Below, piece by piece: positions 1 to 9,028 of a stretch of DNA of 37,746 bases (position 1 is its first letter; every line of letters starts with the position of its first letter). The DNA is taken from positions 1 through 37,746 of the forward strand of contig JAJBBH010000093.1 in NCBI GenBank assembly GCA_020532185.1, in the 5' to 3' direction. Source of the stretch: Candidatus Cloacimonadota bacterium. Lineage in GTDB: Bacteria; Cloacimonadota; Cloacimonadia; Cloacimonadales; WRIO01. Made by a program: the position numbers and the translations under genes. The notes under the pieces are model-generated. The model ran no database searches, was not told the origin of the DNA, and saw nothing but the letters and a program-made list of their open reading frames with translations.

Positions 1-16
1 TAAAGCTACCTGACAT
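1..16 (-). CDS. Possible 5' end of a divergent gene (partial)
   Basis: On the minus strand an ATG at 16-14 opens a reading frame that runs off the left edge after five codons (M S G S F). A purine-rich GAGGTG lies 4 bases upstream of it (21-26), and a good minus-strand promoter ends about 30 bases upstream (48-75). Leader length, ribosome binding site and promoter agree with a real divergent gene start. Only 16 bases are visible, so no function can be given. An incidental ATG is the alternative. Confidence 0.4.
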
Positions 17-47
17 TGAACACCTCTTTTATTCTTTAATTAATGCC

Positions 48-75
48 ATTCTATGATACCCTATATTATTGTCAA
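48..75 (-). promoter_or_regulatory. Sigma70-type promoter, minus strand
   Basis: Read on the minus strand, TTGACA (75-70) is followed after 16 bases by TAGAAT (53-48), a perfect -35 box and a five-of-six -10 box. Transcription would start near position 41 and give a leader of about 25 bases before the ATG at 16. Confidence 0.55.
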
Positions 76-303
76 GTAATATTTTAACTATATTTATTGT
101 CTGCTTTCTAATTCAAAGCTCTCCATTATCAATTAGGTGAATTTTGTCAAGTATAAATTTTGGTTTTTAATATATACAAGCCATAAACTTGTAACTATTC
201 TGTTTTAGAGTGTAAAAACGATATTTTGTCAATAAACATAATACATCAAATTAATATAAAATATCAGAAAACATATTTAAATCAAAAAAGGTCAAGAATT
301 CCT
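76..303. other. AT-rich intergenic region
   Basis: This stretch between the divergent promoter and the + strand promoter has no plausible reading frame. The only pattern I see is the box TTGTCAA at 144-150 and 226-232, repeating the one at 69-75. Each is a possible minus-strand TTGACA box, but only the copy at 69-75 has a convincing -10 partner. Confidence 0.4.
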
Positions 304-332
304 TTGACAATAAAATGCAGTTTGTTTACTTT
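304..332 (+). promoter_or_regulatory. Candidate promoter of the WecA-like gene
   Basis: TTGACA at 304-309 is followed after 17 bases by TACTTT (327-332). The -35 box is perfect and the -10 is weak. Its position about 40 bases before the ATG at 373, with AAAGGAAG ahead of that ATG, fits a promoter for the first + strand gene. Confidence 0.4.
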
Positions 333-372
333 GTATTGAATGATATTTTTTATTAATTATTAAAAGGAAGAT

Positions 373-1470
373 ATGCTAAATAATTTACCAATTTATGATT
401 TTGTAATCGTGTTTGTAGTGAGTTTTTTGCTCGTTTTAAACCTAACGCCTTTTATAATCAAAATGGCTTTTAAGTTCAATTTTGTTGATAATCCGAGTGC
501 ACGAAAGATGCATAAAAAGGTTGTGCCCTTATTAGGTGGTCTGAGCGTGTTTATAGGCTTTATAGCGGTAGTTTTATTTGAGACCTTGATGCATTCGTAT
601 CAGTCACTTAATAAGAGTATGCTTGGTTTTTTGGGTGCTGGTTTTTTGGTAATGTTGATAGGTTTAATTGATGATAAAAAGCCCATAAAGCCCAAGATCA
701 AGTTTGCTTGGCAGATTGTCGTATGTTTGATATTTTTATATACAAATAATTTGTTTACTTTTTTAGGACCTTTTTGGGTGACTGTTCCTATTTTGATGCT
801 TTGGATGATCGGTTTGATGAATGCTTTTAACTTTTTAGACAATATGGATGGTATATTGGCAGGTATGTCAGGTATTTTAGCATTAGGTTTTTATGCAGTC
901 AGTGTGATGACCAAGACGGCAAGTGTGCAGAATTTGCACAATTATGTAGCTTTGGTATCGTTGAGTTTTGCAGGTTCAGTATTTGGCTTTTTGCCTTATA
1001 ATTTTAATCCAGCAAAGCTATTTATGGGTGATGCTGGCAGTATGTTTATCGGCTATATTTTATCAACTATCGGTATATTAACAGGTAAGATGACTGTGAA
1101 TAGTATGCAGAATAATCTTTATTTTGTTTTACCTATCTTGATTTTGAGCTATGCTGTTTTTGATATCTCTTTGGTCAGTTATACTCGTAAGCGTGATGGC
1201 AGACGTGTATCACAAGGCGGTAAAGATCACTCAACACACCGTATTGGAACAGCTATGGGCTCGACGAAGATAACAGCCTTGATGGTGTATTTGATAAATG
1301 TAATCATTGTCTTGACAGCGATAATAGTTTTGAAACTACAATCAGTAGAAGTTTTAATTATTTCCACATTTCTCTATGTCAGTGCTTTTTTGTTTTTTGG
1401 CAAAAAGTTAGACTGTATTCCCATTATAATACCAAAGAATCAGTTAAAAGACCCAAAAGTTATAAGGTAA
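373..1470 (+). CDS. Undecaprenyl-phosphate glycosyl-1-phosphate transferase (WecA/TagO/MraY superfamily)
   Basis: This polytopic membrane enzyme of 365 residues should transfer a sugar-1-phosphate (usually GlcNAc-1-P) from a UDP-sugar to undecaprenyl phosphate, the first lipid-linked step of surface glycan synthesis. All superfamily signatures are visible: the DD pair of a DDKKP segment (100-101), NAFNFLDNMDG at 150-160 with the two catalytic-loop aspartates, FMGDAGS at 217-223, and HSTHR at 286-290, the cytoplasmic UDP-sugar loop. About ten hydrophobic segments span the protein. The start has an AAAGGAAG ribosome site. HSTHR and the absence of MraY-specific neighbours favour WecA/TagO over MraY. 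The sugar specificity cannot be read from the sequence. Confidence 0.9.
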   Translation: MLNNLPIYDFVIVFVVSFLLVLNLTPFIIKMAFKFNFVDNPSARKMHKKVVPLLGGLSVFIGFIAVVLFETLMHSYQSLNKSMLGFLGAGFLVMLIGLIDDKKPIKPKIKFAWQIVVCLIFLYTNNLFTFLGPFWVTVPILMLWMIGLMNAFNFLDNMDGILAGMSGILALGFYAVSVMTKTASVQNLHNYVALVSLSFAGSVFGFLPYNFNPAKLFMGDAGSMFIGYILSTIGILTGKMTVNSMQNNLYFVLPILILSYAVFDISLVSYTRKRDGRRVSQGGKDHSTHRIGTAMGSTKITALMVYLINVIIVLTAIIVLKLQSVEVLIISTFLYVSAFLFFGKKLDCIPIIIPKNQLKDPKVIR

Positions 1471-1476
1471 TGATCA

Positions 1477-2208
1477 ATGAAGTTTAAGGTATTAGGTTCA
1501 TCATCAGGCTTCTCAGAAATCGGCAAGAATCTGTCATCAGTTTTTGTCGAAGTTGAAGGAAAGTGCCTAATATTTGATGCTGGAGAGGGCTTGTCACAGC
1601 GTATTCAAGAAGAGAAACTTGACTATGATACAATCGATGCAATCTTTATCTCACATTATCATCCTGACCATGTTACAGGTTTGTTTATGTTGATTCAAGT
1701 TCTATATATACAAGCTCGGACAAAGCCATTGCACATATTTTTGCCAGAGCGAGTAGAGGAATTTGCAAACTTATTGAGCTTTTTTTATACATTTCAAAAG
1801 AGATTGAGTTTTGAGCTTTATTTTTTGGAGATGAGGACAATAAATAAATATTATCCATATGTTAAAGCATTTAAAAATGATCACTTGTTGTCGTATAGGA
1901 AGTTTGTTGCAAAAGAAAAGCTTCCAAATACATTGTCATCGTATTCATTTAAAATAGTCGAAGATAATAAGTCGTTGATTTATACTTCAGATATTCAAAC
2001 AATAAGGTCGATAAGCGAGCATTTGTCAGATTGTGTTTATTGTATAACAGATGCATTTCACCCTCATATAAATGAAATCAAAGCATTGGAACATTTGGTA
2101 AAAGAACAAGTTATATTGACACATGGGTCAACAACAGGTACTAATAAATTAGTGAAGGAGAACAAGAAGTATATCTATGCAGAAGAAAATAAAATGTATA
2201 CTTTTTAG
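1477..2208 (+). CDS. Metallo-beta-lactamase-fold hydrolase (RNase Z-like)
   Basis: A 243-residue MBL-fold protein. The metal-binding signature HYHPDH lies at residues 60-65 after a SxFVEVEGKxLIFDAGEG strand. The later ligands are also present: an Asp in YTSDIQ near residue 170, and LTHGS near the C-terminus. The layout resembles the RNase Z/phosphodiesterase branch (GSSSG at the N-terminus). The long RNase Z exosite arm is not evident, so tRNA 3' processing is only a possibility. It follows the transferase by 6 bases, and its last 32 bases overlap the next gene in another frame. The substrate is unknown. Confidence 0.8.
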   Translation: MKFKVLGSSSGFSEIGKNLSSVFVEVEGKCLIFDAGEGLSQRIQEEKLDYDTIDAIFISHYHPDHVTGLFMLIQVLYIQARTKPLHIFLPERVEEFANLLSFFYTFQKRLSFELYFLEMRTINKYYPYVKAFKNDHLLSYRKFVAKEKLPNTLSSYSFKIVEDNKSLIYTSDIQTIRSISEHLSDCVYCITDAFHPHINEIKALEHLVKEQVILTHGSTTGTNKLVKENKKYIYAEENKMYTF

Positions 2209-3583
2209 TTGCTTATTGCTATTAACAGCATGCACAAGTAAATATCAACGAGCAAAGATAGCATATGAAGCTGGCAACTATCCCATTGCAATAGAAGATT
2301 ATGATAATATTATTAATAAATCTGATAATGGATATGAGATTACATTGTCCGAGCTTGATCGCTCAGAATCATACTATCAGTTGGGAATGCGAGCTTTTGA
2401 GAGAAAGAATTATAATCTGGCAATCAGGCTTTTTTACCTTGCAAACTCAGATAAGGCAGATGATAAGATAATTGATAGTTATTTGGAAATATTAGATAAG
2501 AGTAAAAGCGAAGATAATAATGAAATGGTAATCGCAATCTATGATTATATAATTACAAATCTTTATAAGTCACCACGTGTTCCTAAGTATATCTTTGAGC
2601 GTGCAAACTTGATTTATGATTGGTATGATGATGAGCAGACAGTTTGGGCGGACTATTGCATTATGAATGAATATTTTCCTGAATCTGAGTATGTTGCAAA
2701 AACTCAAGTAATAGTAGATAAGTTTTTGTTGAGTTGGGTAAATCATCTTGCTAATCAAAAGAATAATAAAGATGCTGATTTATCAGATATTATCGGTAAA
2801 TTAATGTATTTAAAGTCGCAGCCTAATAGTTATCACAAAGAGATTTCGAATGAGATAGCCTTAATTTATATCCAAATGGCAGAATCTGAGATAGTTGGCG
2901 AGCATTATGTGAAAGCAAAAAAACTATTTCAAGATGCACTTGAATTTGATGCAAATCAGGCAAATTATGTGCAAAAGCGCTTAGAAGATATTTGTCAAAT
3001 ATTCATTAATGAGGGCAATGAATTACTCAATGAAAAGAAGATTGATGAAGCAATTACACAGTATAGCCGATCATTTCAAATAATAGAAGAATATACAAAA
3101 GCGACAAATGCTATAACTCGTGCAGAACAGCGCAGGCGAGATATAGCACAGTCATTGAATCTAAAAGAAGAAGGCGTACAACTTGAAAGAAAAAAGAAGT
3201 ATCAAGAAGCTTTAAAAAAATATCAGCAAGCAGCAGTACTTGATAAAACAAGAGAATTGGATAAGCTGATTTTTGAGGTAAGCAATATTATCGAAATAGA
3301 AAAAGATCCACGTGCATTTGCTATGAAAGTATTGCGAGAGTATAAAAATGGATTGATAGTGAAGGGTGTTAATGATTTGCGTTTAGATTTAAAAGAAGAG
3401 TGGGGAGAATCATTACGAGATTCTGGATGGAAGACGATAGGTGCCGCAACACGCTATAAGATTGAGCTGAGATATGACTTGATTACGCCAGATGATAATT
3501 ATTTTTTATCGTGGCAAATCAACATGAAAGATAGGACATTGATACCTTTAAATAAATTGACAGAAAAGCTATTCGGGAAATGA
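2177..3583 (+). CDS. Lipoprotein with tetratricopeptide repeats
   Basis: A 468-residue protein with a lipoprotein signal ending in LTAC (Cys19), so it should be lipid-anchored in the periplasm or outer membrane. Several helical TPR-like units follow: YEAGNYPIAIEDYDNII near 30-46, GMRAFERKNYNLAIRLFYLA near 72-91, AKKLFQDALEFDANQANY near 245, and KYQEALKKYQQAAVLD near 340. The C-terminal 100 residues look like a separate alpha/beta domain. TPR lipoproteins usually act as scaffolds in envelope assembly. No partner can be named. It overlaps the hydrolase gene by 32 bases and is separated from the next gene by one base, so translation is probably coupled. Confidence 0.8.
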   Translation: MQKKIKCILFSCLLLLTACTSKYQRAKIAYEAGNYPIAIEDYDNIINKSDNGYEITLSELDRSESYYQLGMRAFERKNYNLAIRLFYLANSDKADDKIIDSYLEILDKSKSEDNNEMVIAIYDYIITNLYKSPRVPKYIFERANLIYDWYDDEQTVWADYCIMNEYFPESEYVAKTQVIVDKFLLSWVNHLANQKNNKDADLSDIIGKLMYLKSQPNSYHKEISNEIALIYIQMAESEIVGEHYVKAKKLFQDALEFDANQANYVQKRLEDICQIFINEGNELLNEKKIDEAITQYSRSFQIIEEYTKATNAITRAEQRRRDIAQSLNLKEEGVQLERKKKYQEALKKYQQAAVLDKTRELDKLIFEVSNIIEIEKDPRAFAMKVLREYKNGLIVKGVNDLRLDLKEEWGESLRDSGWKTIGAATRYKIELRYDLITPDDNYFLSWQINMKDRTLIPLNKLTEKLFGK

Positions 3584-3584
3584 T

Positions 3585-4169
3585 ATGAAAAAGATATTAC
3601 TATTATTAATAATTAGTTTTTCTCTGTTGGGGCTTTATGCACGAACAGAGTTTGATATAAGTGTCTTTGCAGATACCTTAAAGTATAATTGGAATAATGC
3701 TGAAGAAAGATATCAATATAGAGAAAATTTGGCTTTTAAAAAGGGCTTGATTGATAGTTATGAAGCAGAAAGGCTTTCGACAACATTGAATCTTGGTAAG
3801 TCAGCAATATTACCAGGCTGGGGTCATTTTGACACTAATAATGTTTTGAGAGGGCAAATCCTTTTGAGCACAGAAATTATCTTGGCAGGAACAAGCTTTT
3901 TCCTTTATGATAAATCAGTAGAAAAGTATGATAAATACAAAGCATCTAAGCAAATAGATGAGATTAATCAATATTATAGCGATGCAAATAGGCTTTATAA
4001 GCAATCTCAGTTGACTATGGGTCTTTTTGCAGCGATTTGGGTTTTTAATATATATGACACATATGTGTCAACTAATCAATATAATGAATGGCTTTGGATA
4101 AGAAATATGCAAAAAGAATTAGATCGTCGTATAAACATCTCTCCCAATGGGATTAATATAAGGTTTTGA
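3585..4169 (+). CDS. DUF5683-like envelope protein
   Basis: A 194-residue protein with a cleavable signal peptide (MKKILLLLIISFSLLGLYA). The segment KSAILPGWGHFDTNN is the hallmark of DUF5683 and related small membrane-associated domains (pattern SxxLPGxGQ). Two hydrophobic segments follow, near residues 93-107 and 143-158. The short linker between signal peptide and domain carries no known motif. Function is unknown; related domains appear in FCB bacteria near lipoprotein and TPR genes, as here. It sits one base after the TPR lipoprotein gene and 7 bases before the next lipoprotein gene. Confidence 0.65.
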   Translation: MKKILLLLIISFSLLGLYARTEFDISVFADTLKYNWNNAEERYQYRENLAFKKGLIDSYEAERLSTTLNLGKSAILPGWGHFDTNNVLRGQILLSTEIILAGTSFFLYDKSVEKYDKYKASKQIDEINQYYSDANRLYKQSQLTMGLFAAIWVFNIYDTYVSTNQYNEWLWIRNMQKELDRRINISPNGINIRF

Positions 4170-4176
4170 GGATAAC

Positions 4177-4584
4177 ATGAAATCAGTAAGAATATATTTG
4201 TTTATGATAATCATTGTTTTTCTTTTTGGATCTTGCTCTTTAGATCGTAAAAACCCTTTAGATCCGCATGGCAATGATAATATAGAAGTGCCTCTGATGG
4301 TTGTCGGCTTGGAGCTTAGCTCGACAGGGGGTGTGGTTAATATTCGCTGGCAAAGGTCTGAAAAAGTTAACAAATACCGATTATATCGCTCACAATCATA
4401 TGATGGAGCATATGAATTGATTCAAACAATTGCGATGACTGGTCTTGAGACAGAAAACACAGTTACTGCAGTAGATGATAATGTGGCATTACAGCAATAT
4501 TATTATTATAAAGTATCAGCAGTCAATGTGCAAGGCTTAGAAGGACCAATATCAAGTTATAAATATGTGTTGGTTCGGATGTAG
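4177..4584 (+). CDS. Lipoprotein with one fibronectin type III domain
   Basis: A 135-residue protein. Its lipoprotein signal ends in FGSC (Cys20). The mature part is essentially one FnIII-like beta sandwich: VVNIRWQRSEKVNKYRLYRS is the typical W and Y-x-L-Y-R core, and YYYYKVSAVNVQGLEGPIS is the typical final strands. The start is supported by GAGG about 7 bases upstream. It probably binds or scaffolds at the outer membrane. It is grouped with the TPR and DUF5683-like genes, with 7 bases to the one before. Confidence 0.75.
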   Translation: MKSVRIYLFMIIIVFLFGSCSLDRKNPLDPHGNDNIEVPLMVVGLELSSTGGVVNIRWQRSEKVNKYRLYRSQSYDGAYELIQTIAMTGLETENTVTAVDDNVALQQYYYYKVSAVNVQGLEGPISSYKYVLVRM

Positions 4585-4603
4585 CTGTGCGTTATAATTG
4601 ACA

Positions 4604-6811
4604 ATGAAAAAACTTGAAATACTAAGTTCTTTGAACGAAAAGCAGCGCGAAGCTGTAACAAATACCAAAGGTCCTCTTTTGGTGTTGGCAGGTGCAGGTA
4701 GTGGCAAAACACGAGCCGTGATATTTCGTGTTGCATGGCTTATCAATGTAGAAAAAGTACCAGCGTGGAAGATAATGGTGGTTACCTTTACTAATAAGGC
4801 TGCACGAGAGCTAAAAGATAGATTGGATAATTTATTTGACGATAAGTCGCATGCAGTGTGGGTTGGCACATTCCACTCAATTTGCCTGAGAATAATCAGA
4901 TATGAGATCAAATATTTGCCAAAATATACAGCAGAGTTTTCAATATATGATCGTGATGATCAGCAGTCTGTATTGAGAAAGATATATAAAGTTTTGGATA
5001 TTGACAAAACTCTATACCCATATCGCACAATACTGAGCTTGATTTCTAAGTTTAAATCGCAACAAATCAACATAGAAAACTTTTTTGAACACTATGACTA
5101 TACAAAGCAGAATAAGGTTGTTTTTAGTATTTTTGAGGCTTATGAACGCTATTTAGGGGCTAATAATGCAATGGATTTTGATGATATCTTATTGAATACG
5201 GTGAATCTCTTTGAAAATCATACTGATGTGCTTGAAAAGTATCAAATGCAGTTGCAGTATATTATGGTGGACGAGTATCAGGACACAAACTTGGTGCAGT
5301 TTAAATTTATTAATATGTTGGCAGATAAGTTTAAGAATATTTGCGTTGTAGGCGATGATGATCAGTCAATTTATGGTTGGCGAGGTGCTAATGTACAGAA
5401 TATTTTGTCCTTTGAGCAAGATTATAAAAATGTGAAAACTATTAAGTTGGAGCAGAATTATCGTTCAACAAGCAGCATCCTAAATTTGGCTAATAATATA
5501 ATCATACATAATAAGAATCGTCATTTAAAGCACCTTTGGACAGATAACGAGTCTGAGAAAATACCAGTTTTGATCTCTCATGATAGCGAATATGAAGAGG
5601 CAAGATATATTGCAGAGGAAATTGTAGATTTATATGGTAAAGGAACACGTTTTGCCGAAACTGTGGTTTTATATCGTACAAATGCACAATCACGTGTATT
5701 AGAGCAAGCATTTACAAAATACCAGATACCATATGTCGTTGTTGGCGGTCTTAATTTTTATCAAAGGTCAGAAATCAAGGATATGATTGCTTGGCTTAGA
5801 GTGATAGCAAATCCATATGACAATGAAAGCCTGTTGAGGGTGATAAATTTGCCACCGCGAGGCCTGGGTGCAACGACAATTTCTATGCTTTTAGAGCATG
5901 CAATAATGAATGATACACCCTTATATCATGTTTGCTCAGAGATAGATAAGATGCCAAAGATTCACAAAAAACAGCGTAATACAATCAAAGATTTTTATCA
6001 TAATATACAGTTGTGGAAAGAGAAAATGCAATCCGATGAGATTAGCAGTATTATCAAAGAAATCATAAAAACATACGATCTTGAGGCATATTATAAAAAG
6101 ATTGAAGATACAAAAGAGTCAACTAAGCTGGAAAACATTGGTGAGTTTGTCGCAGCTGCGACTGATTTTAGTGAGCGTTATTTTGAAGATCATCAAGAAA
6201 GTGCTGATATTGCACAGTTTTTGCAGTTCTTGAGTTTGCAGACAGATCTCGATAATGCTGATAAGAAATCAAATACAGATGCGGTAAGATTGATGACAAT
6301 GCATAATGCAAAGGGCTTGGAGTTTGATTATGTTTTTATTGCTGGTTTGGAGCAGGGTTTGCTCCCTCATATGTTTTCATGTGGGGATAATCAGGAATTA
6401 GAAGAGGAAAGAAGGCTCTTTTATGTGGCTGTTACAAGGGCAAGAAAGCAGGTGTTTCTGAATTATGCACATGCAAGGCGTAAGATGGATAGTTATCAAA
6501 TGTCTATGCCAAGCGAATTTCTTCGAGAGATTGATACAAATCTTTATGAAACAATAAAAGCCTCATATTGGCAGCCGCATATACAGAGAAAGCCCGAATA
6601 TAAAGCAGAATATACAAAACCAAGTATCTCTGTCATTACTGAAAATAGTAAGTTTTTTAAGATTGGGCAAAAAATAATGCATCAAGATTATGGAAAGGGA
6701 GTTATTTTAAGTGTTGATGGTGTTGGTAAAGATGCTAAACTTAGTATCTCCTTTAATAATGGCAATTTAAAGAAAATTAATGGTGCATGGGTGGAAATAA
6801 TAGATGAATAG
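4604..6811 (+). CDS. pcrA: UvrD/PcrA-type superfamily 1 DNA helicase
   Basis: A 735-residue 3'-to-5' helicase for repair and replication restart. In order: Q motif LNEKQREAV (10-18), Walker A GAGSGKT (30-36), motif Ia TFTNKAARELKDRL, motif II VDEYQDTN, motif III GDDDQSIYGWRGA, motif IV QNYRST, motif V TMHNAKGLEFDYVF and motif VI EEERRLFYVAVTRARK. A C-terminal module (FKIGQKIMHQDYGKGVILSVDG) matches the Tudor-like tail of PcrA that contacts RNA polymerase. I start at the ATG at 4604. The in-frame TTG two codons earlier adds nothing, and no strong ribosome site is seen. It overlaps the next gene by 8 bases. Confidence 0.95.
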   Translation: MKKLEILSSLNEKQREAVTNTKGPLLVLAGAGSGKTRAVIFRVAWLINVEKVPAWKIMVVTFTNKAARELKDRLDNLFDDKSHAVWVGTFHSICLRIIRYEIKYLPKYTAEFSIYDRDDQQSVLRKIYKVLDIDKTLYPYRTILSLISKFKSQQINIENFFEHYDYTKQNKVVFSIFEAYERYLGANNAMDFDDILLNTVNLFENHTDVLEKYQMQLQYIMVDEYQDTNLVQFKFINMLADKFKNICVVGDDDQSIYGWRGANVQNILSFEQDYKNVKTIKLEQNYRSTSSILNLANNIIIHNKNRHLKHLWTDNESEKIPVLISHDSEYEEARYIAEEIVDLYGKGTRFAETVVLYRTNAQSRVLEQAFTKYQIPYVVVGGLNFYQRSEIKDMIAWLRVIANPYDNESLLRVINLPPRGLGATTISMLLEHAIMNDTPLYHVCSEIDKMPKIHKKQRNTIKDFYHNIQLWKEKMQSDEISSIIKEIIKTYDLEAYYKKIEDTKESTKLENIGEFVAAATDFSERYFEDHQESADIAQFLQFLSLQTDLDNADKKSNTDAVRLMTMHNAKGLEFDYVFIAGLEQGLLPHMFSCGDNQELEEERRLFYVAVTRARKQVFLNYAHARRKMDSYQMSMPSEFLREIDTNLYETIKASYWQPHIQRKPEYKAEYTKPSISVITENSKFFKIGQKIMHQDYGKGVILSVDGVGKDAKLSISFNNGNLKKINGAWVEIIDE

Positions 6812-7760
6812 ATATTTGAAGCTCTTTAATGTGATTGCTTTGTTTTTGTTGCTATCACCGCTATCTGCAGAAAAGTATGCTGGCGAACTCTTTATGATGG
6901 GCGCAGGAGTGAGAAATATTGCTTTGGGTAGAACAGGATTGACAGATCAGAATAGCAGCTCCAAAGCTTATTGGAATGCCTCATTGTTGGCAAAGCAAAT
7001 AGGCTCTGATTACGAGCTGATGCACGCAGAAGACTTTGCAGGTAATTTGAAATATGATGTATTCTCTGCGAATATTGGTCATAAAGCAAATATTGGCTTG
7101 GTGATAAGCAGAATAGCAATCGATAATATCAGTTTGACTGCTATACCAAATCCAGACTCACTTCCCTCAAATGACAATCGCCCTTATGCTTATAAGAAGA
7201 TCTCAAATGCAGACTATATTATAAACTTGGGTTTTGGTCGAGAATTAAGCAATCAATTTTTAATAGGGATTAGCCCAAAATTAGTGTATAGAAACATAGC
7301 CGAAGAGAGTGCTTATGGCTTTGGTGCAGACTTAAGTGCGACATATTTTTATAGCGATGATCTTGTCTTAGCTTGCCGTTTGCGTGACTTCTTCTCGACT
7401 CAGCTCTTTTATCAAAATGGTACACACGAGATTGTCAATCCAGGCTTGGATTTGGAGGCTTATTATAGCTTAATTTTGCCAAAGCTGGATAAGCAGTTAA
7501 ACCTGTTTTTAAACACAGAGCTTAACTTTGAAAACATTGATGCTGGGTCAAGCCTGTCAGTCGGGGTTATGAGTGCCGATTTGCATGCAGGATTAGAGCT
7601 CTTATTAACACAGTCAGTGAGTATTTATACAGGATATGATATAGATAATCTGACAGCAGGATTTACCCTTAATTATCGCCTGTTTAATGTTAATTATTCT
7701 TTTGAGCAAGATACAGAGTTGAGTAATTCTCATCGCATATCTTTGGGCTTAAAGTTATAA
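6804..7760 (+). CDS. PorV/PorQ family outer-membrane protein
   Basis: A 318-residue protein with a signal peptide ending near SAE. It then has the family's opening block, KYAGELFMMGAGVRNIALGRTGL...SSKAYWNASLLAK, in which a small residue-rich strand is followed by a YWN(A/P) motif. The rest alternates short polar and aromatic strands typical of a FadL-like beta barrel and ends in a strand with C-terminal leucine (RISLGLKL). In Bacteroidetes, PorV and PorQ handle type IX secretion cargo. This copy is not next to a peptidase, so that role is inference. It overlaps the helicase gene by 8 bases. Confidence 0.7.
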   Translation: MNRYLKLFNVIALFLLLSPLSAEKYAGELFMMGAGVRNIALGRTGLTDQNSSSKAYWNASLLAKQIGSDYELMHAEDFAGNLKYDVFSANIGHKANIGLVISRIAIDNISLTAIPNPDSLPSNDNRPYAYKKISNADYIINLGFGRELSNQFLIGISPKLVYRNIAEESAYGFGADLSATYFYSDDLVLACRLRDFFSTQLFYQNGTHEIVNPGLDLEAYYSLILPKLDKQLNLFLNTELNFENIDAGSSLSVGVMSADLHAGLELLLTQSVSIYTGYDIDNLTAGFTLNYRLFNVNYSFEQDTELSNSHRISLGLKL

Positions 7761-7774
7761 AACAAGGAGATTAT

Positions 7775-8917
7775 ATGAAAAAGATAGCTTTGTTGGGGAT
7801 GAGCGGCTCTATCGGCACATCCACCTTAAATATAATGCAAAATCATGATAAAGACTTTTGCATCAGCTTTGCCTCTGTGCATAATAATGTTGAATCTGCT
7901 ATTAAGAGTGCTATTCTCTTTAATATTCCAAAGATTTGTATTACAGGCAATCCTGAGAAAAAGATTGATGAAGAAGAATTTCCTGATATAAGCTTTTATT
8001 ACGGTAAAGAGAGCTTGTTAAGTCTCTTGAGAGACGAAGATTATGATATTTGTCTCAATGCTGTTACAGGTTCAGCAGGTTTGCCTTATACGATGGAAGT
8101 ATTGCAAAGGGGTAAGAAGCTTGCACTTGCAAATAAAGAATCTTTGGTGATGGCAGGTCATTTGGTAGCCGAACTTGTAAAAAATAATAATGGTGAAATA
8201 TTGCCTGTTGATAGTGAACATAGTGCTATTTTTCAGTGTCTTAAAGGACATAGTATAAAAGAGGTGAAGCAATTGCATATAACAGCCTCTGGGGGACCTT
8301 TTAGAGCGACTCCTTTGGCAGAGTTTAAAGATATTACAGTTGAAAATGCTCTCAAGCATCCAACTTGGTCGATGGGTACCAAAGTAACAATAGACTCTGC
8401 AACAATGTTTAATAAAGGCTTGGAGGTGATAGAGGCTCACTGGTTATTTAATCTGCCTTATGAGCGGATTAATGCAATAATTCACCCACAATCGATTATA
8501 CATTCGATGGTAGAGTTTTTGGATGGTTCGATTTTGGCTCAGATGAGCAGCCCAAGCATGGAATTGCCTATTTTATATGCACTTTCCTATCCTAAGCATA
8601 TAGCATCTGATAATGTGCAGACAGATTTATTATCTATTTCAGCTTTGACATTTGAAAAGATTGATAAGCAGCGTTATCCATTGTTTTTTGTTGCAATTCA
8701 GGCAGGTGCAGCAGGGGGTTTGTATCCAACAATAATGAATGCCGCTAATGAAGCAGCATTGAGCTTGTTTTTACAAAAGAAAATCCACTTCACACAGATT
8801 TCAAATATGGTAGACAAGGCATTGAACAAGTTTGAAAATATTTCTTTTCCATCTCTTGAGGATATATTGCATGTGAATAAAGAGGCTTTTGATTATACTT
8901 ATTTATCAACCGATTAG
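7775..8917 (+). CDS. dxr: 1-deoxy-D-xylulose 5-phosphate reductoisomerase
   Basis: A cytoplasmic enzyme of 380 residues that converts DXP to MEP with NADPH, the committed step of the non-mevalonate isoprenoid pathway. The NADPH site is GMSGSIG (8-14). Further signatures are ALANKESLVMAG, ILPVDSEHSAIFQCL (metal and substrate), ITASGGPFR (flexible lid) and HPTWSMGTKVTIDSATMFNKGLE. Then follow the substrate-binding IHPQSIIHSMVEF and MSSPSM. Length is normal for the family. An AAGGAG site lies 5 bases before the ATG. ispE of the same pathway is at 26146. Confidence 0.97.
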   Translation: MKKIALLGMSGSIGTSTLNIMQNHDKDFCISFASVHNNVESAIKSAILFNIPKICITGNPEKKIDEEEFPDISFYYGKESLLSLLRDEDYDICLNAVTGSAGLPYTMEVLQRGKKLALANKESLVMAGHLVAELVKNNNGEILPVDSEHSAIFQCLKGHSIKEVKQLHITASGGPFRATPLAEFKDITVENALKHPTWSMGTKVTIDSATMFNKGLEVIEAHWLFNLPYERINAIIHPQSIIHSMVEFLDGSILAQMSSPSMELPILYALSYPKHIASDNVQTDLLSISALTFEKIDKQRYPLFFVAIQAGAAGGLYPTIMNAANEAALSLFLQKKIHFTQISNMVDKALNKFENISFPSLEDILHVNKEAFDYTYLSTD

Positions 8918-8936
8918 GGATTATATAAATATGGGT

Positions 8937-8965
8937 TTGTTTATCATTTATAAGATTATTATAAA
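8937..8965 (+). promoter_or_regulatory. Promoter of the pyrophosphatase gene
   Basis: TTGTTT (8937-8942) and TATAAA (8960-8965) are separated by 17 bases and predict a start near 8972. This falls exactly where the longest open frame begins, which supports the shorter protein start at 9029 downstream of the ribosome binding site. Confidence 0.5.
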
Positions 8966-9016
8966 TATTGCTTGCCAATAAAATCAGTAATTGATAAAGT
9001 GTATTTTAGAGCGATT

Positions 9017-9025
9017 AAAGGAGGG
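9017..9025 (+). promoter_or_regulatory. Ribosome binding site fixing the start at 9029
   Basis: AAAGGAGGG lies 3 bases before the ATG at 9029, an almost complete anti-16S complement. The upstream ATG at 8972 has no such site. Confidence 0.75.
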
Positions 9026-9028
9026 ATT

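Noticed and set aside
8972-9028. Upstream extension of the pyrophosphatase
   Set aside because: The ATG at 8972 coincides with the predicted transcription start, lacks a ribosome site, and adds residues absent from the family; the start at 9029 has AAAGGAGGG.
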